Positions 1 through 6,290 of a stretch of DNA of 6,295 nt are shown here, piece after piece. The stretch is from an uncultured Gammaproteobacteria bacterium (GTDB lineage: Bacteria > Pseudomonadota > Gammaproteobacteria > Halothiobacillales > Halothiobacillaceae). Under the pieces are notes generated by a model. It saw nothing but the letters and a program-made list of their open reading frames with translations, was not told the DNA's origin and did no database searches. A program made the translations under genes and the position numbers. The stretch covers positions 1 through 6,295 of the forward strand of contig CALKWL010000067.1 in assembly GCA_938004235.1 (NCBI GenBank), written 5' to 3'. Position 1 is the stretch's first letter; each line of letters begins with the position of its first letter.

Positions 1-48
1 CGAGATTGACTGACATGACTGGAGTTCAGACGTGTGCTCTTCCGATCT
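1..48 (+). other. Illumina sequencing adapter (assembly contamination)
   Basis: Bases 16-48 match the 3' 33 bases of the standard Illumina TruSeq Read 2/index adapter, ending in the usual CTCTTCCGATCT at 37-48. Bases 1-6 (CGAGAT) match the end of the P7 flow-cell oligo. The nine bases between them (7-15) sit where the i7 index belongs, and are best read as an 8-base index followed by one mismatch to the adapter. The adapter was recognised from memory. The order P7 end, index, Read 2 primer is exactly library order, so chance is very unlikely. This stretch is not genomic and should be masked. Confidence 0.97.
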
Positions 49-49
49 C

Positions 50-130
50 GAGATGCGCATGGACTGCGTGCTGTCCAATTCGTTTGGTTTTGGCGGCACC
101 AACGGCACCTTGGCGTTTCGGCGGGTTTAA
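50..130 (+). CDS. fabF: 3-oxoacyl-ACP synthase II (KAS II), C-terminal fragment
   Basis: Only the last 26 codons and the TAA stop are present. The 5' part is cut off by the contig edge at the adapter junction. The peptide contains NSFGFGGTNGTLAFRRV, the conserved C-terminal signature of FabF-type condensing enzymes, with the glycine-rich GFGGTN loop near the active site. FabF extends acyl-ACP by two carbons with malonyl-ACP in cytosolic type II fatty acid synthesis. The catalytic Cys and two His residues lie upstream and cannot be checked. The stop overlaps the pabB start by one base (TAATG), so fabF leads the operon seen here. A FabB-type synthase is possible, but the ending and the neighbours favour FabF. 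Confidence 0.9.
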   Translation, partial: EMRMDCVLSNSFGFGGTNGTLAFRRV

Positions 131-1533
131 TGGGTAACACAGAGTCTGTCAAAGGGGCGGCTGCGCTTAGCATTCACCGCCTTGAGGCTGCGCCGGATTT
201 TCTTGCCCTGCAACGCGCTCACCCTGAACGCTATCCTCATCTGCTGGCTTCCTCGGCGCATGGCACGGCGCAGGGACGGTTTGACCTGCTGTTGGCGTTT
301 CCTGTCTCTCGCCTGCGTTTTGATGGGCAGCATTGCCGGCGAGATGGGCAACCCGTGTCTGGCGATTTTTTGCAGGCGCTTGATGCCTGGTGGCAGGCCG
401 AGCGCATTCCTGAGCAGACTGAGGCCGAAACGCATGGGCTGCCATTTCATGGCGGCTGGTTTTTTTATCTGGGCTATGAGTTTGCGCAGGTGCTGGAGCC
501 GACAGTCGCAAGCCTGCAAGTCCGCGATGAGCGCGCTCTGCCGGTGGCCTATGCCGAACGCTGCCCGGCGGCCTTGATTTACGACCATCTTGAGCAGACG
601 GCCTGGTGGGTGGAAGAAGGTGCAACGCCAGCGTTGTGGGCACAGTGCCTTGAGGATATCCAGCAGCTTGAAACGCAGGCGCTCAGCGCAACCTTACCGG
701 ATTTCGCGTTGTTCGAGGACGACGTGGAGGCATTTCTGCACGGTGTGGAGCGCATTCGCGAGTACATTTTCGCCGGGGATATTTTCCAGGCGAATTTGTC
801 GCGGGCGTGGCGCGGACGCTTTGTGTCCGCCGTGGAGCCTGCCCTGTTGTTTACGCAACTGGCGCAGAACAATCCCGGTCCGTTTGCCGCCCTGGCGCAT
901 GTCGAGGGGCAGGCTATCGTGTCCAGCTCGCCTGAGCGCCTGGTGTCCTCGCGGCATGGCGTCATCGAAACCCGCCCGATTGCCGGAACCCGGCGGCGCG
1001 GCCTGGATGCCGATGAGGATGCGGCGCTTAAGGCTGAACTTATCATTCATCCCAAGGAGCGCGCCGAGCACATCATGTTGCTCGACCTGGAACGCAATGA
1101 TCTGGGACGGGTAGCCAGGCCGGGCACGGTCAGGGTGGATGAGTGCATGGTGATCGAAAGTTACCGCCATGTGCATCACATTGTGTCGAATGTGCGCGCC
1201 GAGCTGCGCCAGGGTGTCACGCCGGGGCAGGTTCTGGCGGCCATGTTTCCCGGCGGCACGATTACCGGCTGCCCCAAGGTGCGCTGCATGCAGATTCTGG
1301 CCGAACTGGAGGCGGTGCCACGTGATGCTTACACCGGCAGTCTGGGTTATCTGAACCGTGATGGCTCGCTCGACAGCAATATTCTGATCCGCACGCTGCA
1401 ACTGGATGGCGCCGATTTTGTGCTGCGCGCCGGGGCGGGCATCGTGGCCGACTCCGAGCCTCAGGCCGAGCTTGCGGAAACCCGCGCCAAGGCGCGCGGA
1501 CTGCTGCGCGCCCTTGGCCTTGGGGCGAGCTGA
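130..1533 (+). CDS. pabB: Aminodeoxychorismate synthase component I
   Basis: The 467-residue protein is close to the usual PabB length (about 450). It joins chorismate and ammonia to give 4-amino-4-deoxychorismate for folate. A separate PabA glutaminase normally supplies the ammonia, and none is in the window. The N-terminal domain includes GGWFFYLGYEFAQ (about 108-120). The chorismate-binding domain (about 200-460) has AGDIFQANLS (215-224), SSSPERL (265-271), TRPIAGT (281-287), LERNDLGRV (320-328), FPGGTITGCPKVR (373-385) and GAGIVADSE (435-443). Glu313, Glu447 and Glu450 fit the conserved Mg/chorismate glutamates. The PIxGT motif has Ala285 where E. coli PabB has its reactive lysine; Ala is usual in TrpE. 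The adjacent pabC favours PabB over anthranilate synthase. The ATG at 130 overlaps the fabF stop. The frame stays open upstream to a GTG at 34, but that start lies in adapter sequence. The ribosome site (CGGCGGG, 119-125) is weak, so coupling to fabF is likely. Confidence 0.9.
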   Translation: MGNTESVKGAAALSIHRLEAAPDFLALQRAHPERYPHLLASSAHGTAQGRFDLLLAFPVSRLRFDGQHCRRDGQPVSGDFLQALDAWWQAERIPEQTEAETHGLPFHGGWFFYLGYEFAQVLEPTVASLQVRDERALPVAYAERCPAALIYDHLEQTAWWVEEGATPALWAQCLEDIQQLETQALSATLPDFALFEDDVEAFLHGVERIREYIFAGDIFQANLSRAWRGRFVSAVEPALLFTQLAQNNPGPFAALAHVEGQAIVSSSPERLVSSRHGVIETRPIAGTRRRGLDADEDAALKAELIIHPKERAEHIMLLDLERNDLGRVARPGTVRVDECMVIESYRHVHHIVSNVRAELRQGVTPGQVLAAMFPGGTITGCPKVRCMQILAELEAVPRDAYTGSLGYLNRDGSLDSNILIRTLQLDGADFVLRAGAGIVADSEPQAELAETRAKARGLLRALGLGAS

Positions 1534-2330
1534 TGCACTGGCTCGATCGCTTGCCGCTGTCCGATCGCGGCCTGCATTACGGCGACGGCCTGTTTGAAAC
1601 CATGGCCGTGGTTGGTGGAGGGATCCGTCTGTTGCCGCGCCATCTGAGCCGCCTGAGTGCGGGGGCAGTGCGTTTAGCGATTGATTTGCCTGTCTTGTCC
1701 GAACTAGAAGCTTCGTTAAGGGAAGCCGCACATGAGTTGGGCGCCGGTGTGCTCAAGTTGATTTTGACCCGGGGCAGCGGGGGGCGAGGCTATGCGCCGC
1801 CAGAAAACGCCGAGCCGAGGTTGATGCTGCTGCGTTACCCGCAGCCTGTGCCCGATTTGACCAAGCTTTCACCGGGCGTACGCGTGCGCACTTGTGATCT
1901 GCGCCTGGCGCGTCAACCCGCTTTGGCGGGGATGAAGCATTTGAATCGTCTGGAATACGTGCTGGCGCGCGCCGAGTGGCGCGACCCTGAAATTGCCGAG
2001 GGCTTGTTGTTCGATACGCAAGGCGAATTGATTGAAGCGGTGGCCAGTAATGTGTTTATCGTCAAGGATGGACGCGTGTTCACGCCATGCCTCGATCATT
2101 GCGGCGTGGCGGGCGTGATGCGCGCCGAGGTCATGGCCTGTGCCGACCGTCTGGGTTTGGGGGTCGAGGAAGCGCGCTTGCGTCTGGGAGATGTGCTGGC
2201 GGCGGATGAAATCTTTCTGACCAATAGCCTGCATGGCATCCGTCCGGTACGGTCACTGCATGCTTATCGTGAATGGCCGTGTGGTGAGCTGACTCAGGAC
2301 TTGACGCGTGTGCTCCGGAGGCAATCATGA
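1533..2330 (+). CDS. pabC: Aminodeoxychorismate lyase (PLP-dependent)
   Basis: This 265-residue protein of the fold-type IV PLP family (D-amino acid/branched-chain aminotransferase fold) splits aminodeoxychorismate, the PabB product, into p-aminobenzoate and pyruvate in the cytosol. DRGLHYGDGLFET (11-23) is the family's N-terminal signature. Lys135 in GMKHLNRLEYVLA is the expected Schiff-base lysine, and the KxLNRLE context is typical of PabC. Glu168 in GELIEAVASNVF fits the glutamate that contacts the pyridine nitrogen. ADEIFLTNSLHGIRPV near the C-terminus matches the PabC ending. The length is close to that of E. coli PabC (269). The ATG shares one base with the pabB stop (TGATG), and a GGGGCGAG stretch at 1522-1529 may serve as a weak ribosome site. 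The main alternative is a branched-chain or D-amino acid aminotransferase, but the direct link to pabB makes PabC much more likely. Confidence 0.92.
   Translation: MHWLDRLPLSDRGLHYGDGLFETMAVVGGGIRLLPRHLSRLSAGAVRLAIDLPVLSELEASLREAAHELGAGVLKLILTRGSGGRGYAPPENAEPRLMLLRYPQPVPDLTKLSPGVRVRTCDLRLARQPALAGMKHLNRLEYVLARAEWRDPEIAEGLLFDTQGELIEAVASNVFIVKDGRVFTPCLDHCGVAGVMRAEVMACADRLGLGVEEARLRLGDVLAADEIFLTNSLHGIRPVRSLHAYREWPCGELTQDLTRVLRRQS
2317..2321 (+). promoter_or_regulatory. Shine-Dalgarno site for mltG
   Basis: GGAGG lies five bases before the ATG at 2327, inside the 3' end of pabC. It is one of only two near-consensus ribosome sites at gene starts in this operon, and it fixes the mltG start at the ATGA overlap. 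Confidence 0.8.
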
Positions 2331-3361
2331 GGTGGTTGGGCAAGGTTTTCTGGGCGCGCCTGGTGTTGGCCTTGCTGCTGCTGGCGGTTTTGGCAGGGGG
2401 AGCACTATGGGGCGTGCACAGGGACGTGCAGCGCTACGCGGCCAGCATCCTGCCTTTGTCCGAGCCCTTGTGCATCAGCCTGGAGCGTGGGGCGCGTCTC
2501 GGCGATGTGCTGGATGATCTGGCGCCGACTTTGGCCTGGTCAGAGCTTGACCGTTGGCGCTGGCGCATTCTGGCGCGCCTGGATGGTAATGCCGGGCGCT
2601 TGCGCGCAGGTGAATACCGGCTTGACCCGGGTATGACGCCGAGCGGATTGCTGCGTATGCTGGCCAGTGGGCAGGGCATCCAGCACAGGGTCACCCTGGT
2701 CGAGGGCATGACGTTGGAGGATGTGCGCGACAAACTGGCGCAGCATCCGGCGCTGGCGCAGGATGGCTTTGCCTTGCGTGCAGACGCATTGATGCGCGCC
2801 CTCGGCGATTCGGGGGGCATCGCTGAGGGGAATTTCATGCCCGAAACTTATGTGTTTAGCCGCGGCGACAGCGACCTGGATGTCTTGCAACGGGCGCACG
2901 AGGCCATGCAGGAGACGCTGGCACAGCTTTGGGCGGAGCGCGATCCTGGTTTGCCCCTGCAAACGCCGCAGCAGGCCTTGATTTTGGCTTCGATTGTGGA
3001 AAAGGAAACCGGTGTGGCCGCCGAGCGCGCTAGAATCGCCGGGGTGTTCATGAATCGTTTGCGCAAAGGCATGAAGCTGCAAACGGATCCGACGGTGATT
3101 TATGGCCTGGGCGCGGCGTTTGACGGCGACCTGCGCCGCCGCGATCTGGAGCGGGATACGCCGTGGAATACCTACACGCGCACGGGTCTGCCGCCGACGC
3201 CGATTGCTCTGCCATCCAAAGAAGCCCTGCGTGCGGTCATGCACCCGGAAAAGACGACGGCGCTGTATTTTGTCGCCGATGGTCGCGGCGGGCATGTGTT
3301 TTCGGAGACACTGGACGCGCATAATCGCGCGGTCAGGCGATACATTTCAGGACAAAACTAA
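2327..3361 (+). CDS. mltG: Endolytic murein transglycosylase MltG (YceG family)
   Basis: The 344-residue protein is nearly the same length as E. coli MltG (340). It cleaves nascent glycan strands within the chain at the inner membrane and is thought to end peptidoglycan polymerisation. One N-terminal membrane segment (about 7-30, VFWARLVLALLLLAVLAGG) anchors it, with the rest in the periplasm. A LysM-like part (about 45-115) carries LRAGEYRLDPGMT. The catalytic domain has EGNFMPETYVF (167-177), ILASIVEKETGVAAER (219-234) and LQTDPTVIYG (251-260), then NTYTRTGLPPTPI and a YFVADGRGGHVF ending. Glu225 in IVEKET matches the position of the catalytic glutamate of E. coli MltG. All hallmark motifs are intact. 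The start overlaps the pabC stop by four bases (ATGA). Older databases call this family 'aminodeoxychorismate lyase', a misannotation probably derived from its position beside pabC. Confidence 0.95.
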   Translation: MRWLGKVFWARLVLALLLLAVLAGGALWGVHRDVQRYAASILPLSEPLCISLERGARLGDVLDDLAPTLAWSELDRWRWRILARLDGNAGRLRAGEYRLDPGMTPSGLLRMLASGQGIQHRVTLVEGMTLEDVRDKLAQHPALAQDGFALRADALMRALGDSGGIAEGNFMPETYVFSRGDSDLDVLQRAHEAMQETLAQLWAERDPGLPLQTPQQALILASIVEKETGVAAERARIAGVFMNRLRKGMKLQTDPTVIYGLGAAFDGDLRRRDLERDTPWNTYTRTGLPPTPIALPSKEALRAVMHPEKTTALYFVADGRGGHVFSETLDAHNRAVRRYISGQN

Positions 3362-3363
3362 AC

Positions 3364-4011
3364 ATGCAGCGTGGACGATTGATTGTTTTGGAAGGCGGCG
3401 AGGGTGCGGGGAAGTCGAGCAATTTACACAGCCTGCAACAAATGCTGGAGGCGCGCGGCCTGAGCGTCATCCGTACGCGTGAGCCCGGAGGGACGCCATT
3501 GGGTGAGGCCTTGCGTTTTGTCCTGCTTGATCCGATCTATGCCGGTATGGAGCTCAAGGCTGAGTTGCTGCTGATGTTCGCCATGCGCGCCCAGCATGTG
3601 GCGCAGGTCATCCGTCCGGCGCTGGAGGCGGGGACCTGGGTGATTTCCGACCGTTTCACCAGTTCGTCCTACGCCTATCAGGGCGGCGGGCGCGGTCTGG
3701 ATAAGGCCAGTATTGCCTGGCTGGAGACTTTTGTGCAGGACGATTTGCGCCCCGATTTGACCCTGCTGTTTGACACGCCGGTGGATGTCGGACTGGCGAG
3801 GATGCGCAGCCGAGGCGAGCCGGAAGATCGCATCGAACACGAAGGCCGCCCCTTTTTCGAGCGCGTGCGCGAAAGTTTTCTGGCGCAGGCGGCTGCGGCG
3901 GCTGATCGCTTCGTGGTTTTGGACGCGGCCAAGCCGCAGGACGCGGTGCAGGCTCAGATGCTGGCTGAAGTCGAGCACTTTTTTGCTGCCTTGTGGACGG
4001 GGCAAGCGTGA
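3364..4011 (+). CDS. tmk: Thymidylate kinase (dTMP kinase)
   Basis: This 215-residue cytosolic P-loop kinase phosphorylates dTMP to dTDP with ATP, the step shared by de novo and salvage dTTP synthesis. The Walker A loop is GGEGAGKS (11-18). TREPGGTPLGE (38-48) is the typical substrate-binding segment. ISDRFTSSSYAYQGGGR (94-110) contains the DR(Y/F) motif and the thymine-site region. The LID region RSRGEPEDRIEHEGRPFFERVRESF (148-172) is rich in arginine. The P-loop has no Arg at the variable position while the LID is basic, which is the E. coli-like (type II) pattern. The length matches E. coli Tmk (213). The start is two bases after the mltG stop, and a weak AGGA (3349-3352) lies 11 bases upstream, so initiation probably depends on ribosomes finishing mltG. 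Confidence 0.96.
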   Translation: MQRGRLIVLEGGEGAGKSSNLHSLQQMLEARGLSVIRTREPGGTPLGEALRFVLLDPIYAGMELKAELLLMFAMRAQHVAQVIRPALEAGTWVISDRFTSSSYAYQGGGRGLDKASIAWLETFVQDDLRPDLTLLFDTPVDVGLARMRSRGEPEDRIEHEGRPFFERVRESFLAQAAAAADRFVVLDAAKPQDAVQAQMLAEVEHFFAALWTGQA

Positions 4012-5063
4012 TCACGCCGCTTTATCCCTGGCTGCATGAGGTGTTCGCACGCTTTCATGCCCTGCGCGTCCAGGGGCGTATGCCGCACGCATTGCTATTG
4101 AGCGGCGAGCCGGGGCTGGGGCAGCATCAACTGGCCATGCGTTTGGCGCAGGCTGTGCTATGTCATCGTCCGGCTGAGGATGGTCAGGCTTGTGGCCAAT
4201 GCGCCGCCTGCCGGCCTTTTCTGGCGGGGGCGCATCCGGATTTCAGCCTGCTGGCTCCCAAGGATAAGGAGGCCAGGGATAAAGAGGGAGGGGAGGACGA
4301 GGCTGCCAAAGGCAAGGAAAAGTCCAAAACCATTCAGATCGATGCCGTGCGCGATTTTTGCGCCAATCTTTACCTGAGCAGCAGTTTCCAGCATGGCAAG
4401 GTCGGGGTGATTGACCCGGCGGACGCTATGACGCCGGCTGCCGCCAATAGCCTGCTCAAGACCTTGGAAGAACCGCCGCTCGGAACCCTGATGCTTTTGG
4501 TGAGTTCGCATCCAGCACGCTTGCCGATCACCATTCGCAGCCGCTGCCAGCGCTGGGTGGTTCCAGTTCCCGAGCGCGCCGTCGCCTTGGCCTGGCTTGC
4601 GCAGCAACCGCAGCTTGCGGGCGAGCCTCCCGCGCGCCTGCTGGATCTGGCCGAGGGGCGCCCGCTGGCCGCGCTTGAACTGGCCGAGCCGGAACAGCTG
4701 GCACAGCGCAGCCGTTGGCTGGAGTCTGTGCTGCATCTATTGCGGGCGGGTGGGAACCCGCTTGCGCTGGCGGCCAGTCTGGACAAAAACGCTTGGCCCA
4801 TGGCCTTGCACTGGAGCCGTCTGCTGTTGGTCGACCTGATTCGTTTGCATGGTGCAGGTCAGGCCAAGGCGTCAATTGATATTGTGAATCGAGACTATGC
4901 TGACGTGCTGGTGCCTCTTGCGACGCGCTTGAATGCGCGCGAGCTGTTTGGCTTGTATGATTACGCGCTGGAGGCCAGTCGTTTGATTCAGCATCCGCTG
5001 AACAAAGAGCTTCTGTTCGAGGAACTTCTAATCCGCTTTCAACGCCTCGGAGGGCACGCATGA
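4008..5063 (+). CDS. holB: DNA polymerase III delta' subunit (clamp loader)
   Basis: The 351-residue protein is slightly longer than E. coli HolB (334). Delta' is a structural AAA+ subunit of the clamp loader that places the beta sliding clamp on DNA. The start YPWLHEVF is typical of the family. The P-loop is degenerate (GEPGLGQH, 33-40, no Lys-Ser/Thr), as expected because delta' does not hydrolyse ATP. Four cysteines (C52, C62, C65, C68) form the zinc module. IQIDAVRDF (109-117), AAANSLLKTLEEPP (144-157) and SRC (178-180) follow. Between HPDFSLLAP and IQIDAVR lies a highly charged 23-residue stretch (85-107) that is shorter in E. coli. I chose the GTG at 4008 because it overlaps the tmk stop (GTGA), has GGGG (3999-4002) at good spacing, and gives the usual N-terminus. 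An in-frame GTG at 3993 would add five residues. Confidence 0.94.
   Translation: MITPLYPWLHEVFARFHALRVQGRMPHALLLSGEPGLGQHQLAMRLAQAVLCHRPAEDGQACGQCAACRPFLAGAHPDFSLLAPKDKEARDKEGGEDEAAKGKEKSKTIQIDAVRDFCANLYLSSSFQHGKVGVIDPADAMTPAAANSLLKTLEEPPLGTLMLLVSSHPARLPITIRSRCQRWVVPVPERAVALAWLAQQPQLAGEPPARLLDLAEGRPLAALELAEPEQLAQRSRWLESVLHLLRAGGNPLALAASLDKNAWPMALHWSRLLLVDLIRLHGAGQAKASIDIVNRDYADVLVPLATRLNARELFGLYDYALEASRLIQHPLNKELLFEELLIRFQRLGGHA
5049..5054 (+). promoter_or_regulatory. Shine-Dalgarno site for pilZ
   Basis: GGAGGG sits five bases before the ATG at 5060, inside the last codons of holB. It is a strong ribosome site, so pilZ may be translated more efficiently than the neighbours that lack one. 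Confidence 0.8.
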
Positions 5064-5401
5064 GCACGACATCCGGCATTGTGCAACACAACATTCCCGA
5101 TAAGGCCACTTTGTACGCCTCCTACATGCCGTTTTTGAAAAATGGCGGCATGTTTCTTCCCGGTCAAACCCGCTTGCGCATGGGGCAGGAAATCTTTCTG
5201 GTTCTGAGCATGATGAATAACCCGGAAAAGGCGCGCGTCGCCGCCAAGGTGGTCTGGGTCACCCCGGCGGGTGCGCAGGGCGGGCGACCGGCCGGCGTGG
5301 GTGTGCAGTTTCTCGAAACCGACAACGGCATGACGCGCGCGAAAATTGAAAACTACCTTGCAGGCAGTTTGCATAGCGAACAGCGCACCTACACGATCTG
5401 A
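5060..5401 (+). CDS. pilZ: Type IV pilus assembly protein PilZ
   Basis: The 113-residue, single PilZ-domain protein is about as long as Pseudomonas aeruginosa PilZ (118). YASYMPFLKNGGMFLPG (19-35), RLRMGQEIFLVLSMMNNPEK (38-57), VVWVTPAGAQGGRPAGVGVQF (64-84) and KIENYLAGSL (95-104) match the founding member of the family. Canonical c-di-GMP receptors carry RxxxR and (D/N)xSxxG. Neither is present: the second site reads KNGGMFLPG. This agrees with what is known of true PilZ proteins, which do not bind c-di-GMP themselves and act through partners such as PilB and FimX at the pilus machinery. There is no signal peptide or membrane segment, so it is cytoplasmic. The start overlaps the holB stop by four bases (ATGA). 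The presence of pilZ predicts type IV pilus genes elsewhere in the genome. Confidence 0.93.
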   Translation: MSTTSGIVQHNIPDKATLYASYMPFLKNGGMFLPGQTRLRMGQEIFLVLSMMNNPEKARVAAKVVWVTPAGAQGGRPAGVGVQFLETDNGMTRAKIENYLAGSLHSEQRTYTI

Positions 5402-5405
5402 ACCT

Positions 5406-6179
5406 ATGTTTCTTGCCGACACCCACTGTCATCTTGACCGTATCGACCTGAGCCCTTGGGGCGGCGATTTTGCGCAGTTTATGCAGGCGGCGCACGCGGC
5501 TGAGCTGGGTTGGATGCTCTGCGTAGCGATTGACCTCGAAAGCTACCCCGCCATGCGCGAGCTGGTGGCACCGTACCCCGAAGCGGCGGTGAGCGTGGGG
5601 GTGCACCCCAATGAGGAACCTGCGCGTTCACCGACGCTGGAGCAGTTGCTTGAACTTGGGGGCGATCCGCGCGTGGTTGCCATCGGCGAAACCGGGCTGG
5701 ATTATTACCGTACCGAGCCGGGCGCTGCATGGCAGATTGAGCGTTTCCGTATCCACATCGAAGCCGCGCGCCAGTTGGGCAAGCCTGTCATTATTCATAC
5801 CCGCGAAGCGCGTGAGGACACCTTGCGCGTGCTGGAGGAGTCCGGCGCGCGCGATTGCGGCGGCGTCATGCACTGCTTTGTCGAAGATTGGGCGAGCGCC
5901 AAACGTGCCTTGGACTTAGGCTTTTATATCTCGTTTTCCGGTGTGTTGACTTACAAGAGCGCGGTCGAGTTGCGTGAAGTGGCCAGGCAGATTCCGCAAG
6001 ATCGCCTGCTGATTGAGACCGACTCGCCCTATCTTGCGCCTGTACCACATCGCGGCAAGCCGAACATTCCACTGTACGTGCGTCATGTTGCCGAACAACT
6101 TGCCGCCTTGCGCGGCTGGACGCTGGAAGAGACGGCAGCGCGCACGATGGAAAATGCGTGCCGACTGTTTAAGTTCTAG
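5406..6179 (+). CDS. TatD-family metal-dependent hydrolase/DNase (YcfH-like)
   Basis: This 257-residue TIM-barrel protein of the amidohydrolase-like TatD family is close to the usual 255-265. Metal-binding residues are all in place: His7 and His9 (DTHCHLD), Glu95 (IGETGLDYYR), His131 (VIIHTREA), His156 (VMHCF) and Asp206 (IETDSPYLAP). TatD proteins show Mg-dependent 3'-5' exonuclease activity and have been linked to DNA repair, but the role of the YcfH branch is poorly defined. In E. coli ycfH follows holB, and in Pseudomonas a tatD gene follows pilZ, so the position is conserved. I chose the ATG at 5406 because the family begins MxLxDxHCHLD. The open frame extends upstream into pilZ, but that extension has no family support. 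The gap to pilZ is four bases and no clear Shine-Dalgarno is visible, so coupling to pilZ is likely. The TAG stop abuts the repeat-rich tail. Confidence 0.93.
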   Translation: MFLADTHCHLDRIDLSPWGGDFAQFMQAAHAAELGWMLCVAIDLESYPAMRELVAPYPEAAVSVGVHPNEEPARSPTLEQLLELGGDPRVVAIGETGLDYYRTEPGAAWQIERFRIHIEAARQLGKPVIIHTREAREDTLRVLEESGARDCGGVMHCFVEDWASAKRALDLGFYISFSGVLTYKSAVELREVARQIPQDRLLIETDSPYLAPVPHRGKPNIPLYVRHVAEQLAALRGWTLEETAARTMENACRLFKF

Positions 6180-6208
6180 CAGCCTGTCGGATTTTGGGAA
6201 TCGAAGCG

Positions 6209-6236
6209 AAAATCTGACTGAGCGAGGGCAGATTTT
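6209..6236. repeat. Perfect 8-bp inverted repeat
   Basis: AAAATCTG (6209-6216) and CAGATTTT (6229-6236) are exact reverse complements separated by 12 bases. A third GATTTT at 6190-6195 could pair with the first arm instead. In RNA the hairpin would be A/U-rich and weak. It is followed by GCCG and six T, so a poor rho-independent terminator after tatD is conceivable but not convincing. Confidence 0.6.
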
Positions 6237-6290
6237 GCCGTTTTTTCGGCAATAGCAGGGACTATTGGCTAAAAAAACGGCGAAATATGC
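6228..6290. repeat. Long imperfect palindrome (about 28-bp arms)
   Basis: The left arm (6228-6255) and right arm (6262-6290) pair around a six-base loop (CAGGGA, 6256-6261). The outer block GCAGATTTTGCCGTTTTTT pairs with the right arm with one mismatch and one G-T wobble, including an exact GCCGTTTTTT/AAAAAACGGC match. The inner block CAATAG/CTATTG is exact. Three bases on the left and four on the right are unpaired between the blocks. A shorter hairpin, TTGCCG-T6-CGGCAA (6235-6252), competes within the left arm. In either orientation the T tract lies inside the stem, not after it, so this is not a classic terminator. Confidence 0.75.

Noticed and set aside
49..54. CGAGAT repeated at 1-6 and 49-54, possible second adapter copy
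   Set aside because: The bases from 50 on translate in frame into a good FabF C-terminus, so the second copy is coding sequence and the match is chance.
694..1731. Long minus-strand open frame (345 codons) opposite pabB
   Set aside because: It has no recognisable motif, lies opposite a gene whose family motifs are intact, and is explained by the high GC content and codon bias of the coding strand.
2540..3322. Minus-strand open frame (260 codons) opposite mltG
   Set aside because: The translation has no family features, and mltG on the other strand is complete and well conserved, so this is a shadow frame.
3993..4007. Earlier GTG start for holB
   Set aside because: It adds five residues not typical of HolB. 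The GTG at 4008 has the usual stop/start overlap with tmk and better ribosome-site spacing.
5346..5405. Upstream extension of tatD inside pilZ
   Set aside because: The 20 extra residues resemble nothing in the family, and the standard MFLADTHCHLD start is at 5406.
6235..6252. TTGCCG-T6-CGGCAA hairpin as a rho-independent terminator
   Set aside because: The T run is the loop and no T tract follows the stem on either strand, so it lacks the defining feature of such a terminator.
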